Shown: positions 25,265 to 37,636 of the stretch, in pieces | Position numbering within the stretch: the first letter of the stretch is position 1 | How the letters are laid out: the number at the start of each line of letters is the position of its first letter | Assembly: GCA_027405735.1 (NCBI GenBank) | Contig: JAPEHQ010000017.1 | Coordinates: 255,501-319,500 of the forward strand | DNA length: 64,000 bases | Source of the DNA: Mucor racemosus | Taxonomy: Eukaryota > Mucoromycota > Mucoromycetes > Mucorales > Mucoraceae | Direction of reading: 5' to 3' | The notes under the pieces: model-generated | What the model was told of the DNA's origin: nothing | Databases searched by the model: none | The model's input: only the letters and a program-made list of their open reading frames with translations | Program-made: the position numbers and the translations under genes

Positions 25265-26121
25265 ATCACATTGTTCATAGCTAAATCCCCCTTTCTGTAC
25301 ATAAAATATATCATGTTTATTTCACATTTCACGTGCGAATTTCTGCCAACATCACCGTACCTTTTATATATATATATATATACTTTAAAGCCAAATAATA
25401 AAACTCTTTTATTTTCGGGAATAAAGCCCTTTACCCTCGAGTTTAAGCCAACGATTTTGCATACTATATAGTTTACATATAGCCCATAAAAGAACCGAAA
25501 GATGTAGCAGTTTTAAATTTTTGCTGGTAGTTACTAGATGGAAAGTTTAATTTAACTTTAGTTTGTATGCAACTGTCGAATTGTAATCTGCTTGGTCATA
25601 GAAGTATGTATTTATTACACAAATTCTTTTCAAAAAGTCGTTTAACATTAATCATCCAATAATTCATTAAACGTACTCCAGCCTCATATTTTGCTCATCT
25701 AAGCTAGTATAATGCATTCTTTCAAAAACAAAAAATGAATACATAAATTTCAAACATTGATGAGTGTTTTTATCTATCTAATCACTGTTTTATTTCAAAC
25801 CTTATAACTTAAAAACCCCTCAAAGTTTACATGTGTCTTTTTATGGCTCAAAATTGCCGATTCTAGATGCTTTTAAAACACAATTTTTGGTAGTGAATAA
25901 CCATGATTTTATTGTATACAAAACTCTAGTATAATCACATGTGCGTACTTTGTGTGTTGTGTATGTAAGAAAATGCTGAAATGTAATGGAAAGTTGTTAC
26001 GACTATATTCATCATTACCACGGAAACAGCTTTTTTTTCCTGAAAATGAACCTCCGATGCTATCGATATAATCTTTTCTTTTCTATTTCTGATTTTCTTA
26101 TGGATTCTTAACTTCGAAATA

Positions 26122-26162
<41 letters not shown>

Positions 26163-26222
26163 AATATTTATGATATAAAATAATCTCAAGCACAAATTTC
26201 AAATATAAATCAAGCGAGCGAC
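25265..26222. other. Intergenic, with a poly(A) run
   Basis: AT-rich spacer. A run of about 38 A at 26123-26161 is the only clear element; it could be the tail of an old retroposed sequence, but nothing recognisable precedes it. Confidence 0.4.
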
Positions 26223-26223
26223 A

Positions 26224-26393
26224 AATGTAGATATGTTACTAATTAGGAAATATTATTCACCAGAAGAAAACGGAATGTTTGACAGAATATTCAGCATTGA
26301 CAAACCCATCATGAAATATCCTGAACAGCTGCTTAGACTTGAAATCATCAAGATAGTAGTAAATCTCGATGATTGCCCGAAAAACTCCTTATA
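26224..26393 (+). pseudogene. Coding-like open stretch, possible orphan exon
   Basis: After an acceptor-like TACTAATTAG at about 26239-26248 the plus strand reads about 48 codons of protein-like sequence (KYYSPEENGMFDRIFSID, then YPEQLLRLEIIKIVVNLDD) to a TAA. There is no obvious upstream exon. It may be the last exon of a decayed gene or of a gene I failed to assemble. Family not recognised. Confidence 0.35.
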
Positions 26394-26875
26394 AGAGTGA
26401 TTTAATATCTTGAAATCAGCCTTTTAATGCTACTTTTTCGGCTATGAAGGGAGCTTTACCTGCAAAACATTGCTGCTACTTGCAGGCCGTCTTATTATAA
26501 TTCAGTAAAAGAGGTAAAAAGAGAAAAAGAGGCAAGATGGCTAAACGATGCGAGAGCAAAGAAAGAGAAAATACTTATCTTTGACTAGACGTCTATTTGC
26601 TTTCAATCCAAAGTGAATACCACTTCTTCTGATACCGTTTACGTCACACTGATCATATCTTGATTGAATTTGCAATGCTACCGTACAACTGAATATATAC
26701 TCTCACACTTTTTTTTATTTTCCACTTGATCATCCCGAGAAAAAGAAAATTAAAGTTTGATTTGGAATTGAAATTTGAGATTCTTTTTTTTTTTTTTTTT
26801 TCATTTTACTAAACCTTTTTGGAATATAAATACAAAATATAATACAACAAATATCATATAATATTACAGGTGATC

Positions 26876-28058
26876 ATGGACTTGGAAAACGAATACGACT
26901 ATGAATCATTAGGAGCAAATTCAACAATGGCACAAAACGCTATTGCCGGTGCCATGGCTGGTATCGGAGAACACTGTATCATGTACCCTGTAGATAGTAT
27001 AAGAGTAAGTATATAAGCAAAGTTAGGATGGAAAGGATATTGGACTACTACCAGACATAGTAGTACTTGGTAGAGGGAGGAGAGGGGAGGTAAATAGAGA
27101 GTGTCCAGTAGTGTGCGTCAAATCATTATCAATTGGGTCAATTGACATTGCTTTGTAATCAAATAGACTCGAATGCAAGTGCTATCAACGCCTGAACTTG
27201 GAACTGCTATCAAGGACGCGTCCAAGAAGCAATTCAGAAATCAGCGAAATTTATGGAGAGGTGTTTATTCAGTTATTGCAGGAGCTGGCCCTGCCCATGC
27301 TGTACATTTTGCAACTTACGAATTTTGCAAGGAGAAATTTAATAAGCAGTTAGCTAGTGATTCCAAAATTCGAGCTCCAGGTAGTTCGTTTGAGATATCC
27401 AACCAAGTCATAGCCTCAAGTGCTGCCGGTGCTATTGCAACATTTTCGCATGATGCTTTAATGACTCCCTTTGATGGTAAATTTCGAATTTTTTAATAAT
27501 GAAAACGAAAAAAAAAAAAAAAAGACTAATGAAACTTGCATAGTACTAAAGCAGCGAATGCAATTACGAGATTCAACTTATAAATCTGCTCGTGATTGTG
27601 CTAGGAAAGTATACGCTACTGAAGGCATTAAAGCATTTTATATATCTTTTCCAACAACTGTATCCATGTCAATTCCATTTCAATCCGTTCAATTTGCTAC
27701 ATACGAATATTTTAGATCTAGATTTGATCCAGAAGGATCTTATAACCCAAAGGCGCACATGATAGCGGGTGCTTTTGCTGGTGCTGTTGCTTCATCTGTA
27801 ACTACTCCATTAGATGTCGTAAAAACGCTATTGCAAACTAAAGGTTCGTCAAAAGATGTAGAAATCAAAAATTGTAGTGGATTTAGACAGGCTGCCACTA
27901 TAATCTACGGTCGTTATGGCATCCAGGGATTTTTTAGAGGTTTTAAGCCTCGTGTGCTGACAAACATGCCCAGTACGGCCATTAGCTGGAGTGTGTATGA
28001 ATATTTCAAATGGTTTTTGGCAAGTGAGGAAGGAGACAAATTCATAGATCGCATTTAA
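26876..28058 (+). CDS. Mitoferrin-like mitochondrial iron carrier
   Basis: Three exons (26876-27004, 27167-27476, 27544-28058) give 317 residues, standard for the SLC25 family. The three solute-carrier repeats are visible with their P-x-D motifs: YPVDSIRTRMQ (across intron 1), TPFDVLKQRMQ (across intron 2) and TPLDVVKTLLQ. The GAGPAHAVHFATYEFCKE stretch is typical of the MRS3/MRS4 (mitoferrin) branch. These proteins sit in the inner mitochondrial membrane and import iron for heme and Fe-S synthesis. Two introns fall just at or inside the carrier signature motifs of repeats 1 and 2. Start ATG at 26876 is the first after the T-rich promoter. Confidence 0.93.
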
Positions 28059-28480
28059 AGGCACTTTTTTTTTTTAGACTAAATAATGTAATATATCTGT
28101 TATAACAATATTTCATCATTCCATACAACCAGCAATCAACAATTTGCACCATTTCATGTATCATAGATTCCATTGCTTTATTTTCTATTATTATTATTAT
28201 TACTCTTTTATATATTTCTCTAATAACAACACAAGATATAATAAATTATTTAAAGAAGTATTGGTTTTAATAATTCAACCATTCTAGTTTTGTAACAAAA
28301 TAGATATCCTTGGATTCAATGTCAAAATTGTGTAGATTATATACCACACAACAATGCCATAAAGGTTATTTTCATTTTTATGCAGTATGTATTACTGAAT
28401 TTTCAAGAAATTTTAATTCCATATTGATTATATATATTATAGCATTAATGCGGTTTTATTTATGATATCATGTAAACTTT
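28059..28480. other. Convergent 3' region
   Basis: 3' flanks of mitoferrin and ceramide synthase. Contains a short ATT run at about 28190-28202; no gene seen. Confidence 0.4.
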
Positions 28481-29680
28481 TTACTTGTCTTTAGTTTCAT
28501 CATCTTCTTCATCCTCATCATCTGACCGTAAATCTTTTAGCTCTGGATTCGTAGAGATTTTATAAATCATTTTAAACATCAATGCTGTCCAAAATAGAAT
28601 AATACTGTACAAAGTCATCATGAGACCAGCGATTATGTATTTGAAAAAATGAGGAAACCAGTTTCCACTGGCAGGATCCAATGCAAATTGAGGGACATAG
28701 AGCTCGGGTTCTGTCAAAGTCGACCAAATAATGCGACCGTATAAATATACTCTTGCATATACCCAAGTAATCACCATAATACCAAAAGAAAGATCACATA
28801 CAATACCAGGTATACAGTAATTTAAACTTTTAGCAAGCTTGAAAATAGATAAAGTGTAAAAAGGTAAGTATAGAATTAACAAACACCCCTAATCCCAGCC
28901 CCTTCTTTCTCACTTACAGTTAGAAATACATTTGGAAGATCCATACAGACAAACACAGCATTACCCACACGAGTAAAGTTAAGACCATAACTGAAACTGA
29001 TCATCAATAAAGTGATGATATGGTGCATTACCAATATATTGTAATCTTTACGAGGCGCTTCGATTTGCAGTGCGAATAAACCTTCAAGTGTATAAGCAAA
29101 CTGAAGTAAATAATAGTATTTGAATGCTCCTGTATAATCAGTTACTGGGTAATCACGCCAGAAATAGGTAGTATCAAACCACCAAGGTGAGTTGTACATG
29201 ATAGACTTGGAAGAATTTAGTCAAGTTGATCAAAAGCAACATGGAATATACTTACAACACCAAAGGCGAATGCAGCTGCATACCACAAAAAACCGTAGGA
29301 TTGTTCAGCGAACCTTAAATGCTTTTTCTTCGGGACATTGACAAGTTTTGCTAATGGCAATAAGGCATAATGCATAACGGTTGCCCTCGTAGCTGTAAAG
29401 ATGCACATGTGAAAAAATAAGAATGCAATATCCCAAATGCTTTTTTCATATCGTCCATCTTGTTTCTGGTTACTGAGAAATACAAAATGCTCGAAAAATG
29501 GTAATTGAAGGAAATAACCAACCAAAATAAAAGTAATTACTTTTAGAGGTAATCCTGTATCAAAATTTCAAGTTAAATGATCTGTCGAGAACTACTTAAT
29601 AATTCTGTATATATTCTTGTACCTATTTGATGCTGGGCAAGATAGTTTGTAAAAGATCGTAAAGATTTCTGCATTTTCAT
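28481..29680 (-). CDS. Ceramide synthase (LAG1/LAC1 family, TLC domain)
   Basis: Four exons (29623-29680, 29256-29554, 28918-29205, 28481-28837) give 333 residues. The TLC domain has several membrane spans; the Lag1p motif is visible as APRKDYNILVMHHIITLLMI with the essential His-His pair, and is followed by VGNAVFVCMDLPNVFLTLAK, continuous only if exon 4 begins at 28837. FWRDYPVTDYTG precedes the motif as in the family. The enzyme N-acylates sphingoid bases with acyl-CoA in the ER membrane. The acidic end (DDEDEEDDETKDK) resembles C-terminal tails of fungal and animal ceramide synthases that are phosphorylated. No Hox-like domain is present. Two in-frame ATGs lie 6 bases apart at the start (29680 and 29674). 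Confidence 0.92.
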
Positions 29681-30964
29681 AAAGAAAAAAGCACAGTTAA
29701 TTATGATTTCATCTCGGCTTTGTTGCTGCGGATGTTTAGGTAAAATTTGTAAAACGTAGTACGGAAGATGACCAAAAAAGAAAAGTAATAGATGTTACAG
29801 TAAATACATATATTCATTATAATTTTATTTTCTACTTCATTCCGCCCATGAATGTATGATATTGGACTAAACAAAAGAAAAGAAGCCTTGAAGATTTTTT
29901 ACGAAAACTTTTCATTGAATATTTAGAGGGTCAAAAAATAGATGTAAAACACATTACAATACAACTTTGATTATGCGTAAAAAGGTCATTTAATTTTTAA
30001 CTTTGGTAGTTGCCATTGGCATGTTATATATATGCTGATCCTTGCTAATTTATTATATGTCTGGTGCTATTCCCGATTTAAAATAGCCTGTTAGACCACA
30101 AACTTCTTCCATAAAAAGTGTGCGTTCTATTCCTATCATTGAATCAAAAAATCAATGGGACGCCAAAACCTTTATTCTGCATACTGTTACAGCAGCTGTA
30201 GTATATATTTTGAAACTTTCAGCTCATTTTGGTCAATATTCATTGATTATGGGCGTTTTCTCAGTTTTATTATTTGTTTCAAGCAGAGAAAGAGAGTTTT
30301 TTTTTCAAAAACTGTGCTATACTCCTTCAAAAACAGTTGTTAGCTAATAAATTCAAGATGTGTCATTTGTATACTTATTGTGCATTAAATACAACTACAA
30401 AATTTAATTTTAAACCACTATTTGATTTTATAAAAAATTTCGAAAAATATCTAAAACAATTCTTACAGAATCGTTGAAAAAAGTGAGCGTTTTCATTTTC
30501 CCATTTTCATAGCAAATTGAGGAAACTAAATCTTTTTGCGATTTTGTGGATTAATACTAAAAGTACCTACTATTGCGATAGGAGCTCATTTAGGCCCATA
30601 TCTAGCGAGAAATGGCAAGCTTATTGACATTAGTAGTAGGCGTAAATTACCAGGTAACACCAACTTGCTGTTAAAACTTATCGAATGCACAATGACCCAT
30701 GGAAGCTGATATCTAAAGTGCTTGAAGCATCTATTTATACCAATATCCACGAAGAGTGGCAGATTACTTGGATCAGTATTCATAGAGATTGTAGCATTAA
30801 ATGATGGTTTTCAATAAAAGTGCGCAGTAAGCTATTAGGCGCACTCTGGCGATGATTTTCTCGACAAACAGTAGGTCGTGGGCGTTGTCTATTGAGATCA
30901 TCGTGTCAAAGATGTATATCTACTCCCATGTAAAGTTAAAAGTTATCAGGGCCCAAATTCGCTG
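29681..30964. other. Intergenic with short coding-like remnants
   Basis: At 30120-30345 the plus strand is open, with QWDAKTFILHTVTAAVVYIL then LSAHFGQYSLIMGVF, a membrane-protein-like pattern. Near 30570-30708 another open stretch reads AIGAHLGPYLARNGKLIDIS. Neither has a start, splice context or recognised family. They look like scraps of decayed genes. Confidence 0.35.
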
Positions 30965-32350
30965 AGATAGGGCTTCTGTTATTGATTTTTTATGGTTGTA
31001 GAAAATAGTAGATTTCAGATAGTTTTTAAATGGTTTTTGAATGCTGTCCCCTAATATTAAGTTGAATTATGTAAACCCTTTAATGAAGATGTACCTCACT
31101 CTATAGGGGATGGATATCTCTCAGAAAATAGAAATATCAATACCAGAATATAAGTGCATTGGCCAAATACTTTTGACCAAAATAAATTGACTAAGATTGA
31201 CCTAAAATTGACTATAAAAAATTGGGTACCTAAATTGAGGTATTAATTTTTTGTATTCACAAGATAGAACCAACGCAAAGCCATGTTGCGTTTTGTATTT
31301 CAGCAAAAAATATTGATTTCTCATCGAGATAATTAAAATAGTAGTTTTTATCACAGCTTAAAACCTATCTTCACGGGGTTCCAAAATTTATTTTAAAAAA
31401 TGGAAGAAAAATGATTCAAAAAACAAAATTGTTTAAATGTTCATGAACTGCAAAGTAAGTAAACCTAGTGGATTAAATAGTTTTTGTACAGTTTTGGATT
31501 CTGCATCCAACTAAATAAAAATTAGACAAACATTTTACATTAAATTTTGTGTAAAATTCAATTGAAATTTTAGAGGTTTTTTGAAGATACACATCACTTT
31601 TAATAAGCATATTTAAAATATAATAAACTGCAACAATGTGCAAAAAAATTATCTATCGATCGAGATATTGCAAAATCTTTTAGCTGCATTATTTGTAGAG
31701 AAAACAACGTTTTTGTCCAAATCTTTTTCTGTTTCAGAATTTGGGATGAGGGTATACAAGGAAAAAATGGACGCCAAAAATGGAGTACCTTTTTGTACAC
31801 ATTTTTGAGGATATCCCCACGAAAAATCAATATTTTGAAAAACTCTAAATTGGGTCTGAGAGATCTCAATGAGCTGGATGACATGAATGTAAAAAAAATG
31901 TTGCTCAATTTAACCAATATTTTGAAACCTACTATAGAAATGCCCAAAAAAATGAAAAAAAATAAAAGTGCTCAGAATTTTTTTATATCCAAATATGTTA
32001 TAGAGTACTTTAAAACAAGTAAATTTTATTATTAAAATGTGGTAGTATAGCTTAACTTTTTCTGGAGATATGAAGCCTCAAAGTTTTCAATCCATTAGCA
32101 ATTAGCAGTGAAGTACGCGTAAAAAATCTGAAACCTTAACATTGAAAAATTAATACCAACAGCAAAAAGTAGGATATTTTTGGATACTTATTTTTGAATT
32201 AAAGCTGAACATCTCAGGTACATTGGCATATAATTTTTTCTTGGTGTTATCTAGTGAAAACAAAAAGTAGATTAGGGATGAAAAGTGAGACCCAGTTTTT
32301 AAGAAAAAAGCAGTGAATTTTACGCGTTTTTGAGTCTTTTGTGAGATATA
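30965..32350 (-). repeat. Interspersed repeat, copy B
   Basis: Reverse-orientation copy of the repeat at 4908-6045. Its outer end (about 30965-31250) is shared with copy C (54240-54480) but not with copy A. The minus strand has an open frame (31600-31947) matching copies A and C, and the plus strand has a different open frame (31793-32035) matching the minus strand of copy C. Confidence 0.7.
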
Positions 32351-32674
32351 AAATAAATTTAGGGATAGGTAACATAATGCGATTAATTTATTTCTATTTA
32401 GTAATGTCTAATGTATATCCTAAAATCTGTTTAGTACTGGGTTAATAATAGAAAAGATGGCACGTAGAGGACAATGCGAGCTCCTACTGTATACACTGTA
32501 AATTTTGAAATGCTTTACAAATGAGTACACAAATGTGAATGGGTAATAACGCTGATTGAAAGTGAGATTAAGATACTTTTGTGATAAATTAAACATATTG
32601 CACAAGTGCTTTATTATGTGTATAATATTATTTTAAAATTTGTAGAAATCAATTTAACAGCAAATATATCGCTT

Positions 32675-35222
32675 TTAGTTACCAGAACTATAAAAGCCGT
32701 ATTCAGCCCAGTTAACTTCGGTTTCGACCAACTTCTTTGGCACCTTGACTGCAAGGCTTTCGAAATCATTTCCTGGAATCTCTTTACCAATATCAGCAGC
32801 GGAAGATTCAGGAATCAATTTGAAAAGCTCATGATATTCAGCCGGGATGAAAACTTTGCTGTTATTTTTTGTAGTTCTCTTGATGAGGTTATTAAGGACG
32901 AGCTGATCCGCCTTTTCAGAGTGGACCTTACGACGAGATAATGTGCTATTGGAAGCAAAATGAGAGCCGATTTCAGGGATTTCGTTAGATGAGAGTAAGA
33001 AACCAAGGCATTCTTCAAACTTCACAGATTTGTATTGCTTGTAATGAGCATCGTACTACAATATTAAAATTAGTTATACATGTGTATAGAGTTTGATTCA
33101 TTCTGGAAACAAACCTTTTTATTTAAAGCATCTTCCAAAGTTTTGACAGATTTATCGTTAGGGTGAAGTACTCTCCATGGATCACGACAGCTTTCAGCAC
33201 GACAAGATTTCAGTACCAAAAGAAGAGCATCTAATCTGTTTACAAGATTGGTATTGGCATTATTGTAAAGATTCTTCATCTCATAAGGATCTTTTTTCAA
33301 GTCATAAAGCTCATGTTCTCCAGTACACCAAACAGCGTAAGCATCTATTATCAAGCGAGTGTATAAGATTTAGTCTTTAATGCCATACGAACTTCAATTT
33401 TAACTTACAGTCGTAATCTTCAGCAATCACACGAAGTGTTTTGTATGTATTTGGGCCTTCAGAAGGTGCGTTAGGGTAATTTTCAGACATTTGTGTTAAT
33501 CCCCAGAATTCAACAGCAAAGCTTTCCTTGGAAACAGGTTTGGGATGCTTTTGGAGAGCGCTAGTTAAAGGAATAACACCACCATCAACCCAAGAAGGAA
33601 CAAATTCATCACCATTAGCTAAAGCTAAAAATGTAGGAGCCAAATCATGATGAGAACTTACGGTATGGCTGATTTTACCCTTAGGAATACCGGGGCCACG
33701 AACAATGAAAGGGACACTATGTATAATGAATATAGTTAGTATTCCTTATATATAAAAATAAGGTTATTTTATGTGTACAACGTACTTGATGTCTTCTTCC
33801 ATATTAGTACATTTGCCTGGGTAAGATCTGTGCTGCCCAAGATGATACCTAAAATAACACATGTAAGTTAATTTGACCCGAAAAAAAAAAGATTTGATCA
33901 TAGAATTTACCCATTATCGGCACTATATATGACATAAGTGTTATCTAGTTCACCTGATTTTTCTAGTTCTTCAAAGATGGTACCAACAATTTCATCAACA
34001 GATTGTAAAGCACGAAGACGGTTTCTGTAGACTTCATCAAACTCTTCAACTAAAGTAGCATTCAATTTCTCGAGATCTTTCCAATAAGAGGCTGTCTTTA
34101 CTTGCTTGTCAGGATTAAAGTTAGGAGTACGAGGAACTAATATAGATATTAGTCATCAAAGTATTTAATGTGAGGGCAATGTGTAATATTTACTTTTCAC
34201 TTCCTTAAAGAGATTGGCATGACGAGCTGCAGGGATGGGAGGAGATGTAGTAACAGAGCCGTCAGTACCAATAACAAACTGGCCGTGAGGTGCCATGGGT
34301 GCAACTGTGAATCGATTAAGTAAGCTTGAAATGATTCCAAGATTTTTGTTGAATAAACTTACCCCACAAGAAGAAAGGATCATCTTGAGCATGTACTCTA
34401 TCAAGAGCAGCTTTGGTCTTGGCATGAATGATATCTGTTTGGTAAGCATCTTTATAGAATACAGGGTATTCACCATTAGTAGAAAAGACAGCAGTGTTAT
34501 AAACATAAGTATAAGGGTCAACCAACTGATCTAATGACAAAAATCATACATTAGAATCATTGTAATTTCGTCCAGAAAATATATTTAAATTTACCTTGGA
34601 AGTCGAAGCTATTATCATTTTAAAAGGCACACTTAGAAACAAAATTATAAGATTATCAAACTAACTTACCCTAAAGGAGTGGGAGCATTATAGTTCTGTA
34701 CACTATATTGGTTCATGAGTTTACCAATATAATTAGTATTGTAACCAGCCTATTCATTTGGCAAGGTTAGAAAGTATGCTCAAACGAAATAAAGATAAAA
34801 TGGATATACCTTTTGCAACCAAAGAGGCAAATAGTCGTCTCCTAATTTTAAAGTATTGAAGCGATTATAGCCACCATAAGGAGGGGATACATCAGTAATA
34901 CTAATAATAGAGAATATTAGACATGGCAACTACTACATAAGATATATACTTACTTTGTATTATGAGCATATTGACCTCTTAAAAGACCAACACGACTAGG
35001 ACAACAAACAGCAATGGTAGCATAATGATTCTTGTAGGTAGTACCTTGCTTGACTAAATATTTTTGAACATTTGGCATATAGTCTAGAGAGTCCATACGG
35101 TAATCCTGATCATCAGTAAAGATAAATACAATATTAGGTTTTTTGGCGGCATCTTGTTTTTTTGCATTGACAGATAATGCCAACAAGGCAACAGTTCCCA
35201 ACAATAAGGCAGAGGTTTTCAT
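32675..35222 (-). CDS. Secreted sulfatase (arylsulfatase/glucosamine-6-sulfatase type)
   Basis: Eleven exons (34954-35222, 34810-34900, 34670-34749, 34595-34608, 34363-34530, 34194-34304, 33911-34136, 33786-33848, 33409-33716, 33115-33344, 32675-33055) join in frame to 646 residues. Residues 1-20 form a signal peptide (ALLLGTVALLALSVNA). FTDDQD at about 36-40 holds metal-binding aspartates; CCPSR at 73-77 is the C-x-P-S-R sulfatase motif whose first Cys would become formylglycine. Later blocks are YIGKLMNQY, VAPMAPH, SADNGYHLGQHR and VRGPGIPKG, then SSHHDLAPT. The order matches N-acetylglucosamine-6-sulfatase-like and fungal arylsulfatases. The role is probably sulfate release from extracellular esters; the substrate is unknown. 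About 110 C-terminal residues look fungus-specific. Exon 4 is only 14 nt; donor 10 is GTTTGT. Confidence 0.9.
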
Positions 35223-35774
35223 GATTCAGATTGTTTTTTTTTAGTAGGAATAAGATGATAATTTTGTCGAGGTTTATTTTGCATTTGTATTTATATGTAT
35301 TTTGACAATTTGATAATCTTGTAGAAATATACTGACCCAAATTAATCTAAACATGCCACACAAAGTAATCGTTTCCCTACTCTGTGGATCAAAATTTGAA
35401 GTAGTACATGTTATACAAGGAAATTATTTCATGAAATGGCGTAATAAAAAGTGAAAATATCGAAATATTGTATTATTTTTTATATAGCCATTATCGAATG
35501 ATTTGATTATACACAAAAGACGCAATACTTGCGAATTCCCTTTACGAGAGGCGCGGATGAACAGTTTTCACAGGTGTACAAATTATACATTAGAAATTAA
35601 ATTAGTGTAAAAATAAAAAACCAGTAAGATAGACTTTATTAGATCGATCTTTTTGATGATTAGATATATCTATATAGGACAGAAAAGCGAATGATAATAG
35701 TTTTAAAAAAGGAAATATTACAAAGACACATCAATGGTGCTGGAAAAAAACAAGACGATCCACTATACATCTCT
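35223..35774. other. Spacer between uS12m and sulfatase
   Basis: AT-rich promoter of the sulfatase gene and 3' flank of the ribosomal protein gene. No other feature seen. Confidence 0.4.
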
Positions 35775-36384
35775 CTAATTCTTGGTAGGCTTCTTGGCTA
35801 TAAATAATGTGATCAATATCTTTCATCAAGAATTATCATTATAAAATTAACTTACTTCCGTATTTGGATCTACTAGTAGTTCTAGTAGCTACACCTTGAA
35901 GATCTAAAGCACCACGCACAAGATGGTAACGTACACCAGGAAGATCAGGAACACGACCACCACGAACCAAAACAACAGAATGCTCTTGTAAATTATGACC
36001 CTCACCAGGAATATAAGCTGTTACAACCTTACCATTTGTCAACTTGACTCTGGCAACCTTTCTGACAGCAGAATTGGGTTTCTTGGGCTTGGTAGTATAA
36101 ACTTTGTTACAAACACCCTTACGTTGATAACATCCTTCGAGAGCTGGTGCCTTACTCAACTTGGTCTTTGTTTTGCGACACTTTTTAATAACTTGGTTCA
36201 AAGTGGCCATACCAGCCTTTTGTTGTTGTTGAATAGGTGAAAATACTTGTGTTGTAGGTCTTAATTGACTGAGAATGCGGCTTTGTTGTGCAGGCTGTGT
36301 CATGAAATTACGAGTTGTTAATAAGCTGTTGGAGCTGCTCAAAGGCTTCCATGTTGTTTTTAATAATGAACGAAATGCTTGCAT
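35775..36384 (-). CDS. MRPS12: Mitochondrial ribosomal protein uS12m
   Basis: Two exons (35856-36384 and 35775-35797) give 183 residues. Residues 1 to about 58 are a Ser/Gln/Arg-rich mitochondrial targeting sequence ([13 protein letters not shown] at the start). From [13 protein letters not shown] onward it matches bacterial-type S12: [27 protein letters not shown] and [18 protein letters not shown]. The last seven codons lie in a 23 nt second exon ending KKPTKN; without splicing the frame would end differently. It is part of the decoding centre of the small mitoribosomal subunit. Confidence 0.95.
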
Positions 36385-37636
36385 CCTGTTCTATTCTATA
36401 TATCGATAACTGGGATGAACGATGAAAAAAAAAAAAGAGAAGAGTTTTGCGGGAGGGAAGGAGAGGGGGGGGTGGTTCCAAGGTTTGTTCAGGCTGTATT
36501 GAGATCCCGATAGCCAGCAAATTCACCATTGAGCTGTCATTTTTGACGGCTGCAAGTTTAATTTTTAGGGAGATCAAAACCGTAAGCATTCAATTCCATT
36601 GAATTATGAAAACAAGCATCTTGATTGTAACTAAACTAAACAATTGTCGCTAAAACTCTTTGAAAGCTGTTCGATCCAAATAAATCATCAGTATTAATTT
36701 AACTACCAGCGATCGCCTTACTAAAAAAATATCCTAAATAATCAGTAGGGTGGCACTAAATCAACCAGACAGTTTAGACGTTGAAAGTTAAGATATTTCA
36801 TTAATGATTCATAGCAGTATTTCGATAAAAGAGCAAATTTTTGACAACTGCTGATGAGACCCTGGCAACCAGGGGTTACAATTGTAAACACCGCTTTAAT
36901 CTTGACATTTAGGCTATTTTACCTCAAATTCAAACAGTTTTTATGTCTTTTTAAATGCAAATAGTAAAAATAAATTTAATTGTAAAATAATTACTGGACC
37001 GTAAAGTATTTAATAGTATTTTTTTTTATATTTGAAATGGTTCTGTGTATAAAAACATATACTGTTGGAAATTGGTATGCTAAACTAAATTAAAATAACT
37101 TTTTTAGAATAAAAAAAAATACACAAGTACAGTTCAGATGTTTTAATGCTTTAATCAAAAAAAAATTATTACAATTTTTGTCCTTAAAAGCATATAAAAA
37201 ACCTTTGAAATTAACTTAAAATCATAAGCAATGCGAAGTTTCAATTATAAACCATCAGTAAAAATTGCTGTTGTTTACTCAAGTAACAGGTCATTTCTTT
37301 AGTCGATGAAGTTTATTCATATCACAATGACGCTTCAAAATTGAGCTTTACATCAGTCCTGTTCTATATACAAAATGGCTCAATTTTTTTACATATTTGG
37401 AATTTTTTTTTTGCTGAAATCTGTATGGTATCCCGATTCCAGCTTCAAAAGATGGCGGCATTTCTGATGGGATTATTCTAGAGCTATTTCACATAACAAA
37501 CAGATCGTATTACGTTGACGTCACTCAGAATACCCTTTACGCCGAACATTTGGCTATTTCATTATCTCCCACCCATTTGCTATCTTATAAAGAAAAAGTT
37601 TTTTTTTCATCATAAACTTTTTTTCATCAACAAAAC
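36385..37636. other. Divergent intergenic region
   Basis: Shared upstream DNA of uS12m (-) and the CID-RRM gene (+). A purine-rich G run at about 36449-36472 lies about 65 bases upstream of the uS12m start. No gene seen in the rest. Confidence 0.45.

Noticed and set aside
31600..32035. Repeat-derived frames as genes
   Set aside because: Copies differ by stops and shifts, lack start context, and both strands are open; treated as repeat, not CDS.
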